From CALDCK01 sp050618055 (GTDB taxonomy: Bacteria; Myxococcota_A; UBA9160; SMWR01): a stretch of 62,661 nucleotides of DNA. Within the stretch, counting starts at the first letter, position 1. Each line of letters starts with the position of its first letter. The stretch is from positions 1-62,661 of the forward strand of contig JBNLVK010000275.1 of NCBI GenBank assembly GCA_050618055.1. The letters are read 5' to 3'. The notes under the pieces are model-generated. The model saw only the letters and a program-made list of their open reading frames with translations. It did not search any database and was not told the origin of the DNA. Below, piece after piece: positions 36,292-44,513 of this stretch. A program made the position numbers and the translations under genes.

Positions 36292-36993
36292 CTATTCCTC
36301 GTTCCCGGCCAGGTTGGCCGCGATGGAGATGGACGAGTTCTCGGCGATCCATGCCGCGTGCTGCTCCGGGGTCTCGATGATCACCCGGGCGCCCATCAGG
36401 CCGTGCCCGATGCCGCAGATCTCGGCGCACTGGATGTCGAACTCACCGGCCATCGTCGGCTCGAACCAACCGGTGATCACGCGGCCCGGAATGGCGTCCT
36501 GCTTCAGCCGGAAGACGGGCACCGAGAAGTTGTGCAGCACGTCGAGGGCCTCGAGCTTGTAGTGGTAGAGCGTGCCCTCGCGCAGGTGCAGCTCGTTCAC
36601 CGTGGCGATGTCGTCCGCCGTGTCGAGCTCCCGGTCCGGACCGGGGTGCACGAAGGTCCAGGCCCACTGCTGGCCGATCACCCGCACCGTCTCCTGCGCC
36701 GGGGGCAGGTACTGCTTGATGTCGTACCAGACGCGGACGGCGCCGTAGATGATGAAGATGTCGCAGACGAGCACGAGCAGGTGCGGGATCGTGATCCAGC
36801 GCTTTTCGTGCTTCAGCTCGCCGCTGACGTACTCGCCCTTGACGCCGTCCCGCGCGCGGAACCGCCAGAGCAGCCAGAAGAAGATGCCCTGGCACAGGAC
36901 GAACCAGAAGCCGACCAGCCAGAAGATCAGGTCGAACAGCGAGTCGATGTCCTTGGCGTAGGTCGAGGCCGCGGGCAGGTAGTACTCGATCAT
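36292..36993 (-). CDS. ctaC: Cytochrome c oxidase subunit II
   Basis: CuA-bearing subunit of 233 residues. Two N-terminal helices (DLIFWLVGFWFVLCQGIFFW; IPHLLVLVCDIFIIYGAVRV), the electron-entry Trp region IGQQWAWTFVHPG, and the CuA site QCAEICGIGHGLM with a more distal His in LDVLHNFSVP. No cytochrome c domain is fused at the C-terminus; the dihaem cytochrome at the start of the operon probably serves as donor. No cleavable signal or lipobox is seen. Confidence 0.95.
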   Translation of the reverse strand: MIEYYLPAASTYAKDIDSLFDLIFWLVGFWFVLCQGIFFWLLWRFRARDGVKGEYVSGELKHEKRWITIPHLLVLVCDIFIIYGAVRVWYDIKQYLPPAQETVRVIGQQWAWTFVHPGPDRELDTADDIATVNELHLREGTLYHYKLEALDVLHNFSVPVFRLKQDAIPGRVITGWFEPTMAGEFDIQCAEICGIGHGLMGARVIIETPEQHAAWIAENSSISIAANLAGNEE

Positions 36994-37002
36994 GCGTCGC
37001 CC

Positions 37003-37107
37003 CTAGAGGATGAAGAGAAAGACCACGGTGATGAAGGCGAGCACGCCCGCCATGCTGATCATGAAGGTGCGGAAGGCCAGATCCTCCGCCTTGTATTCCT
37101 TGCCCAT
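37003..37107 (-). CDS. 34-residue single-helix membrane peptide in the oxidase operon
   Basis: Too short for usual gene calling. ATG at 37107, stop TAG at 37005-37003. It reads MGKEYKAEDLAFRTFMISMA then GVLAFITVVFLFIL: a charged N-terminus and one C-terminal transmembrane helix, the layout of CcoQ-like or other small oxidase subunits. It fills the gap between the dihaem cytochrome (8 bases) and subunit II (9 bases) with operon-like spacing. Confidence 0.65.
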   Translation of the reverse strand: MGKEYKAEDLAFRTFMISMAGVLAFITVVFLFIL

Positions 37108-37115
37108 CTAGTGCC

Positions 37116-37745
37116 TCACTTCTCGAGCGTGCGGATGTACGCCACGACGTCGAAGATCGCCTGGTCGTCGGCCAGGCTGAGCGCCATGCCGCGCATCATG
37201 ACGGCGTTCTGGTTGCCCGGGTTCCCGCCCAGGATGCCGGCCTGGTACTTGCGGAGCGCCTGGACCAGGTACCAGTCGCTGGTATGGGTGAGCCGCGGCG
37301 CGTTCAGGGCCTCGTTGCCGGCACCTTCGGGGCCGTGGCAGGCCTGGCAGGTGGCGTAGGACGCCTGCCCCTTGGCGGCATCGCCCTCGATGGTGGGCTC
37401 GAGGTCGGGCACCGGCAGCGACGCCACGTAGGCGGCGACGGCCGCGATGTCCTCGTCGCTGCGCAGCGACCGCGACATGGGATACATGCGCAGACCGCCC
37501 AGGTCGTCCGGGTGGGTGCCGCGCAGGCCCTGCTTGAAGTTGTGGAGCTGCCGCTCGAGGTACCACTGCGACTTGCCGGCGATGGACGGCGCCAGCGAGA
37601 GCGGGTCGCCGGCGCCGGCGGTGCCGTGGCACTGGGTGCACAGACCGTAGATCTCCTCGCCGCGCGCCAGATCCTGGGCCTGCGCCAGGGCGGGGAGGAC
37701 GAGGGCCGCGACGGTCGCAGCGATCGCGAGGAGGTTGCGTGTCAT
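37116..37745 (-). CDS. Dihaem cytochrome c (c4-like)
   Basis: Periplasmic electron carrier of 209 residues. Signal peptide TRNLLAIAATVAALVLPALA cut near AQAQD. Two class I haem sites, CTQCHGTAGAG (near 38) and CQACHGPEGAGN (near 137), each followed by a Met-containing region (MYPMSRSLRSDED; MRGMALSLADDQ) for the sixth ligand, as in cytochrome c4. First gene of the oxidase operon, so it is the probable electron donor. ATG 37745 is chosen for the signal peptide; a longer frame upstream is not credible. Confidence 0.9.
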   Translation of the reverse strand: MTRNLLAIAATVAALVLPALAQAQDLARGEEIYGLCTQCHGTAGAGDPLSLAPSIAGKSQWYLERQLHNFKQGLRGTHPDDLGGLRMYPMSRSLRSDEDIAAVAAYVASLPVPDLEPTIEGDAAKGQASYATCQACHGPEGAGNEALNAPRLTHTSDWYLVQALRKYQAGILGGNPGNQNAVMMRGMALSLADDQAIFDVVAYIRTLEK

Positions 37746-37869
37746 CCTGGTTCCGGACCTCGGAGTGTGGTCGATGAAGTGGGGCGAAGCGCGTCCGCGC
37801 TCCGACGGGTAGGGCTCGGCGCTCGGCGGGTCCCGGTTCGCCGGGGGGACCGGGGCGGGCCGCGAACAG

Positions 37870-37898
37870 GGCGTAGCCAAATCCCGGGGCTTTCACAA
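37870..37898 (-). promoter_or_regulatory. Candidate promoter of the cytochrome oxidase operon
   Basis: On the minus strand TTGTGA (plus 37893-37898), 17-bp spacer, TACGCC (plus 37870-37875). Start would be near 37863, giving a leader of about 118 nt. The remainder of the gap 37746-37970 shows no other signal. Confidence 0.4.
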
Positions 37899-37970
37899 CC
37901 GAATCGGGGGAGTGCCGCGATTCGTTGCATCCCTCCGAGATCGCAGGGGAATCCCGCCTCGAACCGGACC

Positions 37971-38405
37971 TCAGGCCGGAACCGGATTGAGGGGATACAG
38001 CAACACGTAGATCAGCACTCCGGTGACGGAGACGTACATCCAGATCGGCCACGCGACCCGCGCCAGGCGCCGGTGCGTCTCGAAGCGCTCGCGCAGCCCG
38101 AGGGCGATCAGCGCGATCGCCAGGAAGGGCACCGCGGTGGCCAGCACCACGTGGGAGGCGAGCAGCAGCAGGTAGGCCGCCTTCGCCAGGCCCTCGGCGT
38201 GGAAGGTGGTGTTCTCGAAGTTCCGCGAGACCTTGTGGGCCAGGTAGAAGGCCAGGAACAGGCTCGAGACGGCGAAGGCGCCGAGCATGACCCGGCGGTG
38301 GCGCGCGATCTCGCGACGCCGCGCCAGCCGCCGGCCCCACACCAGCAGCACGCCGGCGGTGGCGTTCAGGCAGGCGTTCACGGCGGGCAGGAAGGACGGG
38401 TCCAC
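37971..38405 (-). CDS. DUF420 membrane protein (CtaM-like oxidase assembly factor)
   Basis: Four-helix protein of 144 residues from GTG 38405. Pattern PAVNACLNATAGVLLVWGRR, RHRRVMLGAFAVSSLFLAFY and YLAHKVSRNFENTTF matches DUF420. Members of the family (CtaM in firmicutes) are needed to mature haem-copper oxidases. Conserved His residues (HRR, AHK, ASH) could bind copper or haem. Lies 8 bases after the MFS gene and just before the oxidase operon. Confidence 0.85.
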   Translation of the reverse strand: MDPSFLPAVNACLNATAGVLLVWGRRLARRREIARHRRVMLGAFAVSSLFLAFYLAHKVSRNFENTTFHAEGLAKAAYLLLLASHVVLATAVPFLAIALIALGLRERFETHRRLARVAWPIWMYVSVTGVLIYVLLYPLNPVPA

Positions 38406-38413
38406 GGGTCGCC

Positions 38414-39583
38414 TCAGACGCGGTCGGGGTCGGGGTCGGGGTCCGGGGTGGGAAGCCCCAGGGCCAACACCGTAGCGCCGGCCATCAGGCCCGACGCCAG
38501 CAGGAAGGGCCCCGAGATCGACTGGTCGTAGAGCAGGCCCGCCGCCGCCGGCCCGACCACCCGCGCCAGCGACGCGCTCGATTGGAAGGTGGCCAGCACG
38601 ATCCCCCGCCGGTCCGCGGCGGCCCGGAACGAGGCCAGGCTCATGAGCGGCGGCTGGGCGATGCCGCGGCCCACCGCCGACACGGTCAGCGGGAGGAGCA
38701 GGATCGCCACCGTCGGGGCGAGCACCATGCTGGCGAAGGCGGCCGCCAGCAGGGCCATGCCGGCGACCGACAGCGTCCGCTCGGCGAAGCGCGCCGACAG
38801 CGCCCGCATGCCGCCGCCCTGGATGCCGCCCATCACCACCGCGATGCCCACGAACAAGAACGCCACCTCGCGGGCGCCGTAGCCGAAGCGGTCGGCCATG
38901 AACAGGGCGAACATGGTCTCGAGCTGGGTCACCGCCACCGAGAACAGGAAGTAGGTGAGGCAGAGCCGCCGCACCGTCGGATCGCGCAGCACGTCCAGGC
39001 GCCCCACCCGCTCGCCGCGCTCGGTGCGCCGCGCCGGCTCCTGCAGCACGAAGAAGGCGTAGACGGCGTTGGCGCCGGCGAGTCCGGCCGCCACCAGGAT
39101 CGGCACCGCCAGCCCGAAGGGCGCGAGCAGTCCGCCGATGGCCGGACCCACCACGAAGCCCACGCCGAAGCTGGCCCCCAAGAGGCCCATGTAGCGGGTG
39201 CGCTCGCTCTCGTCGGTCACGTCGGTGATGTAGGCCGAGGCCACGCCGATGTTGGCCGCGAACAGCCCGGCCAGCGTGCGGGCGGCGAACAGCGCGGCGA
39301 TCGAGCCGGCCAGCCCGAAGGCCAGCAGGGCCACGGCGGTTCCGCTGATCGTCGAGACCAGAACGCGCCGCCGCCCGAAGCGGTCGGAGAGCCTTCCCCA
39401 GAACGGCGCGAACGCGAACTGGGCCGCCGCGTAGCAGGTGCCCAGCAGGCCCACCTCGAAGCCGCTGGCGCCGAACTCGCGGGCGTAGAGCGGCAGGATC
39501 GGCATGACGACGCCGAATCCGATCAGGTCGACGACGACGACGCTGAACAGGAGCGGCAGGGCGCCGCGCGGTCGCTCGCTCAC
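38414..39583 (-). CDS. MFS transporter (TetA-like drug/H+ antiporter family)
   Basis: Twelve-helix exporter of 389 residues. Start GTG 39583. Helix 1 LLFSVVVVDLIGFGVVMPIL followed by motif A GRLSDRFGRRRVL near residue 62 and motif C-like GASFGVGFVVGPAIGG near 135, the layout of TetA and related antiporters. Substrate unknown. The C-terminus ends in a Pro-Asp dipeptide repeat (TPDPDPDPDRV) encoded by a G-rich 6-bp repeat. It is embedded between ctaB and DUF420, an odd place for a drug pump; it might move a haem or copper-related compound, but nothing proves this. Confidence 0.85.
   Translation of the reverse strand: MSERPRGALPLLFSVVVVDLIGFGVVMPILPLYAREFGASGFEVGLLGTCYAAAQFAFAPFWGRLSDRFGRRRVLVSTISGTAVALLAFGLAGSIAALFAARTLAGLFAANIGVASAYITDVTDESERTRYMGLLGASFGVGFVVGPAIGGLLAPFGLAVPILVAAGLAGANAVYAFFVLQEPARRTERGERVGRLDVLRDPTVRRLCLTYFLFSVAVTQLETMFALFMADRFGYGAREVAFLFVGIAVVMGGIQGGGMRALSARFAERTLSVAGMALLAAAFASMVLAPTVAILLLPLTVSAVGRGIAQPPLMSLASFRAAADRRGIVLATFQSSASLARVVGPAAAGLLYDQSISGPFLLASGLMAGATVLALGLPTPDPDPDPDRV
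38426..38452 (+). repeat. G-rich 6-bp repeat (GGGGTC), quadruplex-capable
   Basis: Four GGGG runs and a final GGG (38426-38452) separated by TC, TC, TCC and T. They lie on the strand opposite the MFS coding strand and encode Pro-Asp repeats. Confidence 0.75.
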
Positions 39584-39584
39584 T

Positions 39585-40463
39585 CTAGAGCCCGAACAAC
39601 AGCTCCACGTTCATCGCCAGGAACAGCGAGAACAGGTACGCCAGCGAGACGAGGAACATGTGCCGCGCCGCCTCGTCGGTCCGGCGGCGCAGGACGCTCA
39701 CCGCGCTGGCCGTGAACCAGGCGTTCATGCCCAGCGCCACGGCGAAGTAGACGTCGCCCAGCAGGCCCACGAACCAGGGCGCCAGGCTGACCGGCACCAG
39801 GAAGAGCGTGTAGGCGAGCATGCGGCGGCGCGTCGGCTGGTCGCCGATCACGCTCGGCAGCATGGGGATGCCGGCGGCCTCGTAGTCGCGCTTGCGGTAG
39901 AGGGCGATCGCCCAGACGTGGGGCGGCTGCCAGAAGAACACGATCGCGAACAGCAGCAGGCCCGCCGGGCCGATGCTGCCGTTGACCGCCACGTCCGCCA
40001 TCAGCGGGGCCGCGGCGCCCGCCGCGCCGCCGATCACCGCGTTCCAGGCCGAGCGCGGCTTCAGCCAGACGGTGTAGACGAAGACGTAGAAGAGGATGCT
40101 GGCGACGCCCACGCCGGCGGCCGGCACGCCGCCCACGGCGAACAGCAGCGCGGTGGAGAGCACGGCCAGCGCGAGCCCGAAGCCCAGGGCGCGGGCGGGC
40201 GCGATGCGGCCCGCCGGCAGCGGCCGGTCGCGGGTGCGCTCCATGCGCGCGTCGAGGTCGCGCTCGATGTAGGCGTTCAGCGTGTTGGCCGACGCCGCGG
40301 CCAGGCCGATGCCCAGCAGGGTCAGCGCCGCGAAGCCGAACGGCGTCCAGCCGCCCGCCGCCATGCCGAAGACGGGCAGACCGGTGAACAGCACCATCGG
40401 AAGCAGTCTCGGCTTCGTCAGGTCGACGTAGGTGCGAATGGATGCGAGGGCGGTGTGCGCCAC
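39585..40463 (-). CDS. ctaB: Protohaem IX farnesyltransferase (haem O synthase)
   Basis: UbiA-family prenyltransferase of 292 residues that adds farnesyl to haem B, making haem O for the oxidase. Motifs: YVDLTKPRLLPMVLFTGLPV at the N-terminus, the Asp-rich site NTLNAYIERDLDARMERTRD, LYVFVYT-type helix, and FFWQPPHVWAIALYRKRDYEAAGIPML, the second Asp-containing site typical of CyoE/CtaB. Start GTG 40463 has GAGGAA upstream. No haem A synthase (CtaA) gene is visible, so whether the enzyme uses haem O or A is open. Confidence 0.95.
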   Translation of the reverse strand: MAHTALASIRTYVDLTKPRLLPMVLFTGLPVFGMAAGGWTPFGFAALTLLGIGLAAASANTLNAYIERDLDARMERTRDRPLPAGRIAPARALGFGLALAVLSTALLFAVGGVPAAGVGVASILFYVFVYTVWLKPRSAWNAVIGGAAGAAAPLMADVAVNGSIGPAGLLLFAIVFFWQPPHVWAIALYRKRDYEAAGIPMLPSVIGDQPTRRRMLAYTLFLVPVSLAPWFVGLLGDVYFAVALGMNAWFTASAVSVLRRRTDEAARHMFLVSLAYLFSLFLAMNVELLFGL

Positions 40464-40554
40464 GCGTTCCTCGGGGCTTGGCGGGGTCCGGTCCGCGGGG
40501 TCGGGGACCGGCCGCAAAGGGGTAACACAGGGCCGTTCGCCGGTCGAGAACGGG

Positions 40555-40569
40555 TACCCTCGCGGCTTG
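40555..40569 (+). promoter_or_regulatory. -10 element TACCCT, leaderless type
   Basis: TACCCT at 40555-40560 ends 6 nt before the inferred TTG start at 40567. Confidence 0.35.
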
Positions 40570-41448
40570 ACGCCCCTGGACCTCGCGTTCGTGCTGCTCT
40601 CGGCGCTGCTCCACGCGGTCTGGAGCGTGTCGATCAAGAGCAGCGCCGACCCGCTCTGCTTCAATCTGCTGCAGTCCTGGCCGGTACCGCTGCTGCTCGG
40701 GGCGATGCTCCCCTTCGTCGACCTGGCCGAGGTGCCCCGCGCGGTCTGGGAGCTGCTGCTGGCCACCGGCGTCGCCCACTCCCTCTACCTCTACTGGATG
40801 AGCCGGGCCTACGAGCACGGCGACCTGTCGCTCGTCTACCCGATCGCGCGCTCGACGCCGGCCTTCCTGCCCCTGGTGGCGCTGCCGCTGCTGGGCGAGG
40901 TGCCGAGCCCGCTGGGGGCGCTGGGCATCGCCATCGTGGTGGTCGGCGTGTGGCTGGTGCACGGCGCGCAGCGCTGGCGCCTCGAGCTGCTGATGCAGCC
41001 GGCCGCCCGCTTCGCGTTCCTGACGCTGGCCGCCACGGTCGCCTACTCGCTGATCGACAAGGCGGCCATGTCCGGCCTGGCCGAGGCCCCGTGGAGCAGT
41101 CCGGTGCCCCGGGCCATCGCCTACTCGCTGCTGCTGTCGACCGCCCACGTGCTGCTGTTCGGACCCCTGGTGCTGCGTGTGCGCGGCCTCTCCGCCCTGC
41201 GCGCCACCGCCCGCAGCGAGCTTCCCAAGGCGACCTTCGCCACGTTCATCAGCTTCGGGAGCTACACGCTGATCCTCAAGGCGATGGAGACCGCGCTCGT
41301 CTCCTACGTGGTGGCGGTGCGCCAGAGCAGCGTGCTGTTCGCGCTGGTGCTCGGCGTCTGGCTGCTGCGCGAACGCCCGCAGCGCGAGCGGATCGTGGGC
41401 GCCACCGCGACGGTGATCGGCGTGGCCCTGATCGCGCTGTTCCCGTAG
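40567..41448 (+). CDS. EamA/DMT-family transporter
   Basis: Ten-helix drug/metabolite transporter of 293 residues built from two EamA repeats. First repeat: LDLAFVLLSALLHAVWSVSI to IAIVVVGVWLVHGAQRW; second: FLTLAATVAYSLIDKAAMSG to IVGATATVIGVALIALFP. Conserved SLVYPIARSTPAFLPL and VRQSSVLFALVLGVWLLRE occur at equivalent places. No ATG or GTG exists near the first helix; the TTG at 40567 sits exactly 6 nt after a TACCCT -10. Substrate unknown. Confidence 0.85.
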   Translation: MTPLDLAFVLLSALLHAVWSVSIKSSADPLCFNLLQSWPVPLLLGAMLPFVDLAEVPRAVWELLLATGVAHSLYLYWMSRAYEHGDLSLVYPIARSTPAFLPLVALPLLGEVPSPLGALGIAIVVVGVWLVHGAQRWRLELLMQPAARFAFLTLAATVAYSLIDKAAMSGLAEAPWSSPVPRAIAYSLLLSTAHVLLFGPLVLRVRGLSALRATARSELPKATFATFISFGSYTLILKAMETALVSYVVAVRQSSVLFALVLGVWLLRERPQRERIVGATATVIGVALIALFP

Positions 41449-41461
41449 CAGGTCCGCGCCG

Positions 41462-41467
41462 TATCAT
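41462..41467 (+). promoter_or_regulatory. -10 element TATCAT before the sulfatase
   Basis: TATCAT at 41462-41467, 11 nt before the GTG at 41479, giving a leader of about 4-5 nt at most. Confidence 0.4.
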
Positions 41468-41478
41468 GGCGAGGCGCC

Positions 41479-42966
41479 GTGCAACACACGCGACGAGACT
41501 TCCTCCGGGCGCTGGGCTGGGGGGCCGGGGTGGCCGTGCTGCCGGGCTGCCGGGCCGGGTCTCCGGGCCGTCCACCGAACCTGCTGCTCCTCGTCAGCGA
41601 CGACCAGCGCTGGGACACCCTCGGCTGTGCCGGCAACCCGGTCATCCGGACGCCGGAGCTCGACCGGCTCGCCGCCGGGGGCACGCGCTTCCGCAACGCC
41701 TTCGTCACCACCTCGATCTGTCCGACCAGCCGCGCCAGCATCCTGACCGGCCAGTACCTGCGCAGGCACCGCGTGGGCGACTTCCTCGCGCCCCTCTCCG
41801 ACGAGGCGCTCGCCGGCTCCTACGTCTCGGTGCTGCGCGAGGCCGGCTACTACGTGGGCTTCCTCGGCAAGTGGGGGATCGCGACGACGGTCGAGGAGTC
41901 CTTCGCCGCCGCCGCGCGCCACTTCGACTACTGGGCTCCGGTGCGCGACCACGGCAACTACTGGCACGAGGCCGACTGTCCCTGGGTCCTGGAGGAGGGC
42001 ACCGGCGGCGGACCCGGCGCGCGCTGCACCTGCCCGCCCGGCGGCGACGCGCCGCGGGTCGGCATGGAGGGGATCCGCCGGCCGCGCCACCAGACCACCG
42101 AGATCCTGCCGGCGAAGTTCGCCCGCTTCCTGGACGACCGCGACCCGACGCGGCCGTTCTGCCTGTCGGTGTCCTTCAAGGCGCCCCACGCGCCCTGGGG
42201 CGACTGGGATCCGGCGCTGCGCGGGCTCTACGCCGACGCCGACGTCCCGCTGCCGCCGACCTTCGCCCACCCGGACGCGGCCGACCTGCCGGAATTCCTG
42301 CGCGAGTCGCCGTCCGGGCGATCCGGGGCGAACGTCGCCGCCAGCCGCGAGGCCGTGCAGGACCACCTGCGCTCCTACTACCGGCAGATCACCGGCGTCG
42401 ACATGGCCGTGGGCCGCTTCCGCGCCGCGCTCGCCGAGCGCGGGCTCGACGGCGACACGGTCGTCCTGTTCAGCTCGGACAACGGTCTGCTCTTCGGCGA
42501 GCACGGGCTCGGCAGCAAGTGGCTGATGCACGAGGAGTCGATCCGCGTGCCGCTGCTGGTGTTCGATCCGCGGTCGGAGCGCCGGGGCGCGGTGTGCGAC
42601 GAGATGGCGCTCAACATCGACCTGGCTCCCACGCTGGTCGAGCTGGCCGGCCAGTCTCCGCCCGACGCGATGCAGGGCCGCAGCCTGGTGCCGCTGCTCG
42701 CCGATCCGACCGTGCCGTTCCGCGACGACTGGTTCTACGAGCACCACTTCCGCACCGCCCGCTACCCGATCCTGCGCACCGAGGGGGTGCGCGGCCGCCG
42801 CTTCAAGTACGTGCGCTACCTCGACCGGGATCCGCCCTACGAGCAGCTGTTCGACCTGGCCGAGGACCCGCACGAGACGCGCGACCTGGCGAGGCAGGCC
42901 TCGCAACGGCAGCGGCTCGCGTCGCTGCGCCAGCGCTGGCGGGCCTGCCGGAGGTCGCTGCGATAG
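41479..42966 (+). CDS. Sulfatase (alkaline phosphatase superfamily), Tat-exported
   Basis: Type I sulfatase-like hydrolase of 495 residues. N-terminal twin-arginine signal TRRDFLRALGWGAGVAVLPGC with a lipobox-like Cys. Metal-site start LLLLVSDDQRWDTLG; the formylglycine region SICPTSRASILTGQYLRRH puts Cys near residue 81 with Arg at +4 but Thr rather than Pro at +2. Later metal residues in FSSDNGLLFGEHGLGSKW, and a C-terminal YEQLFDLAEDPHETRDLA, usual in sulfatases. The Cys still needs a formylglycine-generating enzyme, not found here. The next gene may act in the same surface-glycan pathway. Confidence 0.88.
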   Translation: MQHTRRDFLRALGWGAGVAVLPGCRAGSPGRPPNLLLLVSDDQRWDTLGCAGNPVIRTPELDRLAAGGTRFRNAFVTTSICPTSRASILTGQYLRRHRVGDFLAPLSDEALAGSYVSVLREAGYYVGFLGKWGIATTVEESFAAAARHFDYWAPVRDHGNYWHEADCPWVLEEGTGGGPGARCTCPPGGDAPRVGMEGIRRPRHQTTEILPAKFARFLDDRDPTRPFCLSVSFKAPHAPWGDWDPALRGLYADADVPLPPTFAHPDAADLPEFLRESPSGRSGANVAASREAVQDHLRSYYRQITGVDMAVGRFRAALAERGLDGDTVVLFSSDNGLLFGEHGLGSKWLMHEESIRVPLLVFDPRSERRGAVCDEMALNIDLAPTLVELAGQSPPDAMQGRSLVPLLADPTVPFRDDWFYEHHFRTARYPILRTEGVRGRRFKYVRYLDRDPPYEQLFDLAEDPHETRDLARQASQRQRLASLRQRWRACRRSLR

Positions 42967-42995
42967 CCCGGACGCGCACCAGAGCCGGGGGCGCC

Positions 42996-44498
42996 GTGCT
43001 GCCCGAGGCTGCCTGGCTGCTGGCGATCGTCGGCCTCTCGCTGGTGCTGCGCGCGCTGCTGTTCGCCGGGGTCTGGGACCCGGACGACTACATGTACGCC
43101 AAGGTCGCCAACGACGTGCGGGTCGGGCTCTACGAGCCCGCCGACTGGTACGCGCTGCGCCCCTCCGTCTTCCTGCCGGTGGCGGCGAGCTTCGCGCTGT
43201 TCGGCGTGGGCGACCTGTCGGCCTGCGCCTGGCCGATCCTGGCCTCGACGCTCGCGCTGGTCGCCTTCTTCGTGCTGCTCCGCCGGCTCGAGTCGCCGCA
43301 CGTGGCCCTGCTGGCCTGCGCCCTGCTGGCCACCAGCCCGGGCTTCCTGTTCCGCGGCAGCGCGCTGCGCCCCGACGCGATCGTGCTGCTGGCGTGGGTC
43401 GCAGCCGCCGCGGCCCTGGTCGAGGCGGACGTGCGGAGCGCCACCCGCGAGCGCCTCCCCTGGCTGGCGGCGTGCGCCGGCTTCGCGTTCCTGGGACACC
43501 TGGCGCGGCTCAGCACCCTGCCGCTGTTCGGCGTCTTCGTGCTGGCGTACTGGGCGCTGCGGGGCCGCTTCCGCCCGGACTGGCTGCTGGTGCCGGCGCT
43601 GCTGCTGGTGGGCCTCTTCGCCGAGGCGCTCTGGGCCCACGCCGCGGCGGGCGATCCGTTGGCCCGCCTGAACCTGCTCCAGGACTACTTCCGCGACCGG
43701 ACCTACGCGCTGCGGCCCGGCTGGTACGCGGCGCCGACGGCCATCGACCTGCTGCGCGTGCGCGGCGAGCCGGCCGGGGTGTGGCTCGCGCTGCCGTTGC
43801 TGGCGATCGTCGCCGCCGGCGTGCTGCGAGCGCGCCGCCTGCCGTGGATGCTGCTCGCCTGGGGCGTCGGCTGGTGGCTCTACCTGGAGTTCGGCTCGAC
43901 CTCGCTCAGCCGCTTCCAGCCGCCGTTCAAGGAGGGGCGCTACCTGCTCCCCCTGCTGCTGCCGGCCTGCGCCACGCTGGCCTGGTGCCTCGACGCGACG
44001 TTCCGCGGGCGCGGCGACGGATCGGCGGCGGGGTCGCGTGCGTGGCGCGGGGTCGCCGTCGCCGCGGGGCTCGCGCTGCTGGCCGGCGGAGCCGCCTTCG
44101 CCATCCGGCCCGTTCCGCGTCCGGTGCTGAAGCACGTCGCCAGCGATCCGGCGCTCGTGCGCGAGGCGCTCGTGCCCTTCGAGCGGGCGGCGAGCCTGCT
44201 GCGCGTGGCGCCGGGGACGGTGTACCTGTCGCCGGGTCGGGAGCCCAGGCGCTGGGCGCGCGCGGTGGCCTTCCACCTGGGCTATCCGGCCGGCGGACCC
44301 GAGGACGCGCGCGCCGTCGTGCCGGGCAGCCCGTTCGTCGTGCTGCCGCGGGCCGCGAGCTTCCAGGCGGTGGAGCGGGGCTACGTCCTGCGGCTCGAGC
44401 GTCCGGGGGCGCCGGCGCCGCAGCGGCCCGACTGGCTGCTCGTGTCGCGCGAGCCGGGACCCGGCTACCGCTTCGCGCTCTACCGGGTGGGGCGCTGA
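42996..44498 (+). CDS. Multi-pass membrane protein, glycosyltransferase 39/ArnT-like
   Basis: Integral membrane protein of 500 residues with about ten helices. The first periplasmic loop FAGVWDPDDYMYAKVANDV carries the Asp pair typical of GT-C/PMT family enzymes that use polyprenyl-linked sugars, and RPSVFLPVAASFALFGVGDL matches the second conserved segment (usually RPPL...F). KEGRYLLPLLLPACATLAWC fits the RY..P.LP motif of the family. A C-terminal soluble domain (about 370-500) follows. GTG 42996 is the first plausible start after the sulfatase stop. Function as a glycosyltransferase is inference. Confidence 0.75.
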   Translation: MLPEAAWLLAIVGLSLVLRALLFAGVWDPDDYMYAKVANDVRVGLYEPADWYALRPSVFLPVAASFALFGVGDLSACAWPILASTLALVAFFVLLRRLESPHVALLACALLATSPGFLFRGSALRPDAIVLLAWVAAAAALVEADVRSATRERLPWLAACAGFAFLGHLARLSTLPLFGVFVLAYWALRGRFRPDWLLVPALLLVGLFAEALWAHAAAGDPLARLNLLQDYFRDRTYALRPGWYAAPTAIDLLRVRGEPAGVWLALPLLAIVAAGVLRARRLPWMLLAWGVGWWLYLEFGSTSLSRFQPPFKEGRYLLPLLLPACATLAWCLDATFRGRGDGSAAGSRAWRGVAVAAGLALLAGGAAFAIRPVPRPVLKHVASDPALVREALVPFERAASLLRVAPGTVYLSPGREPRRWARAVAFHLGYPAGGPEDARAVVPGSPFVVLPRAASFQAVERGYVLRLERPGAPAPQRPDWLLVSREPGPGYRFALYRVGR

Positions 44499-44513
44499 GG
44501 GCAGGGCCGTCGC

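Noticed and set aside
39504..42990. Continuous plus-strand frame leading into the glycosyltransferase-like gene from 39504
   Set aside because: The frame is open through the ctaB, DMT and sulfatase regions, but the translation there is compositionally biased nonsense. Real coding begins at GTG 42996.
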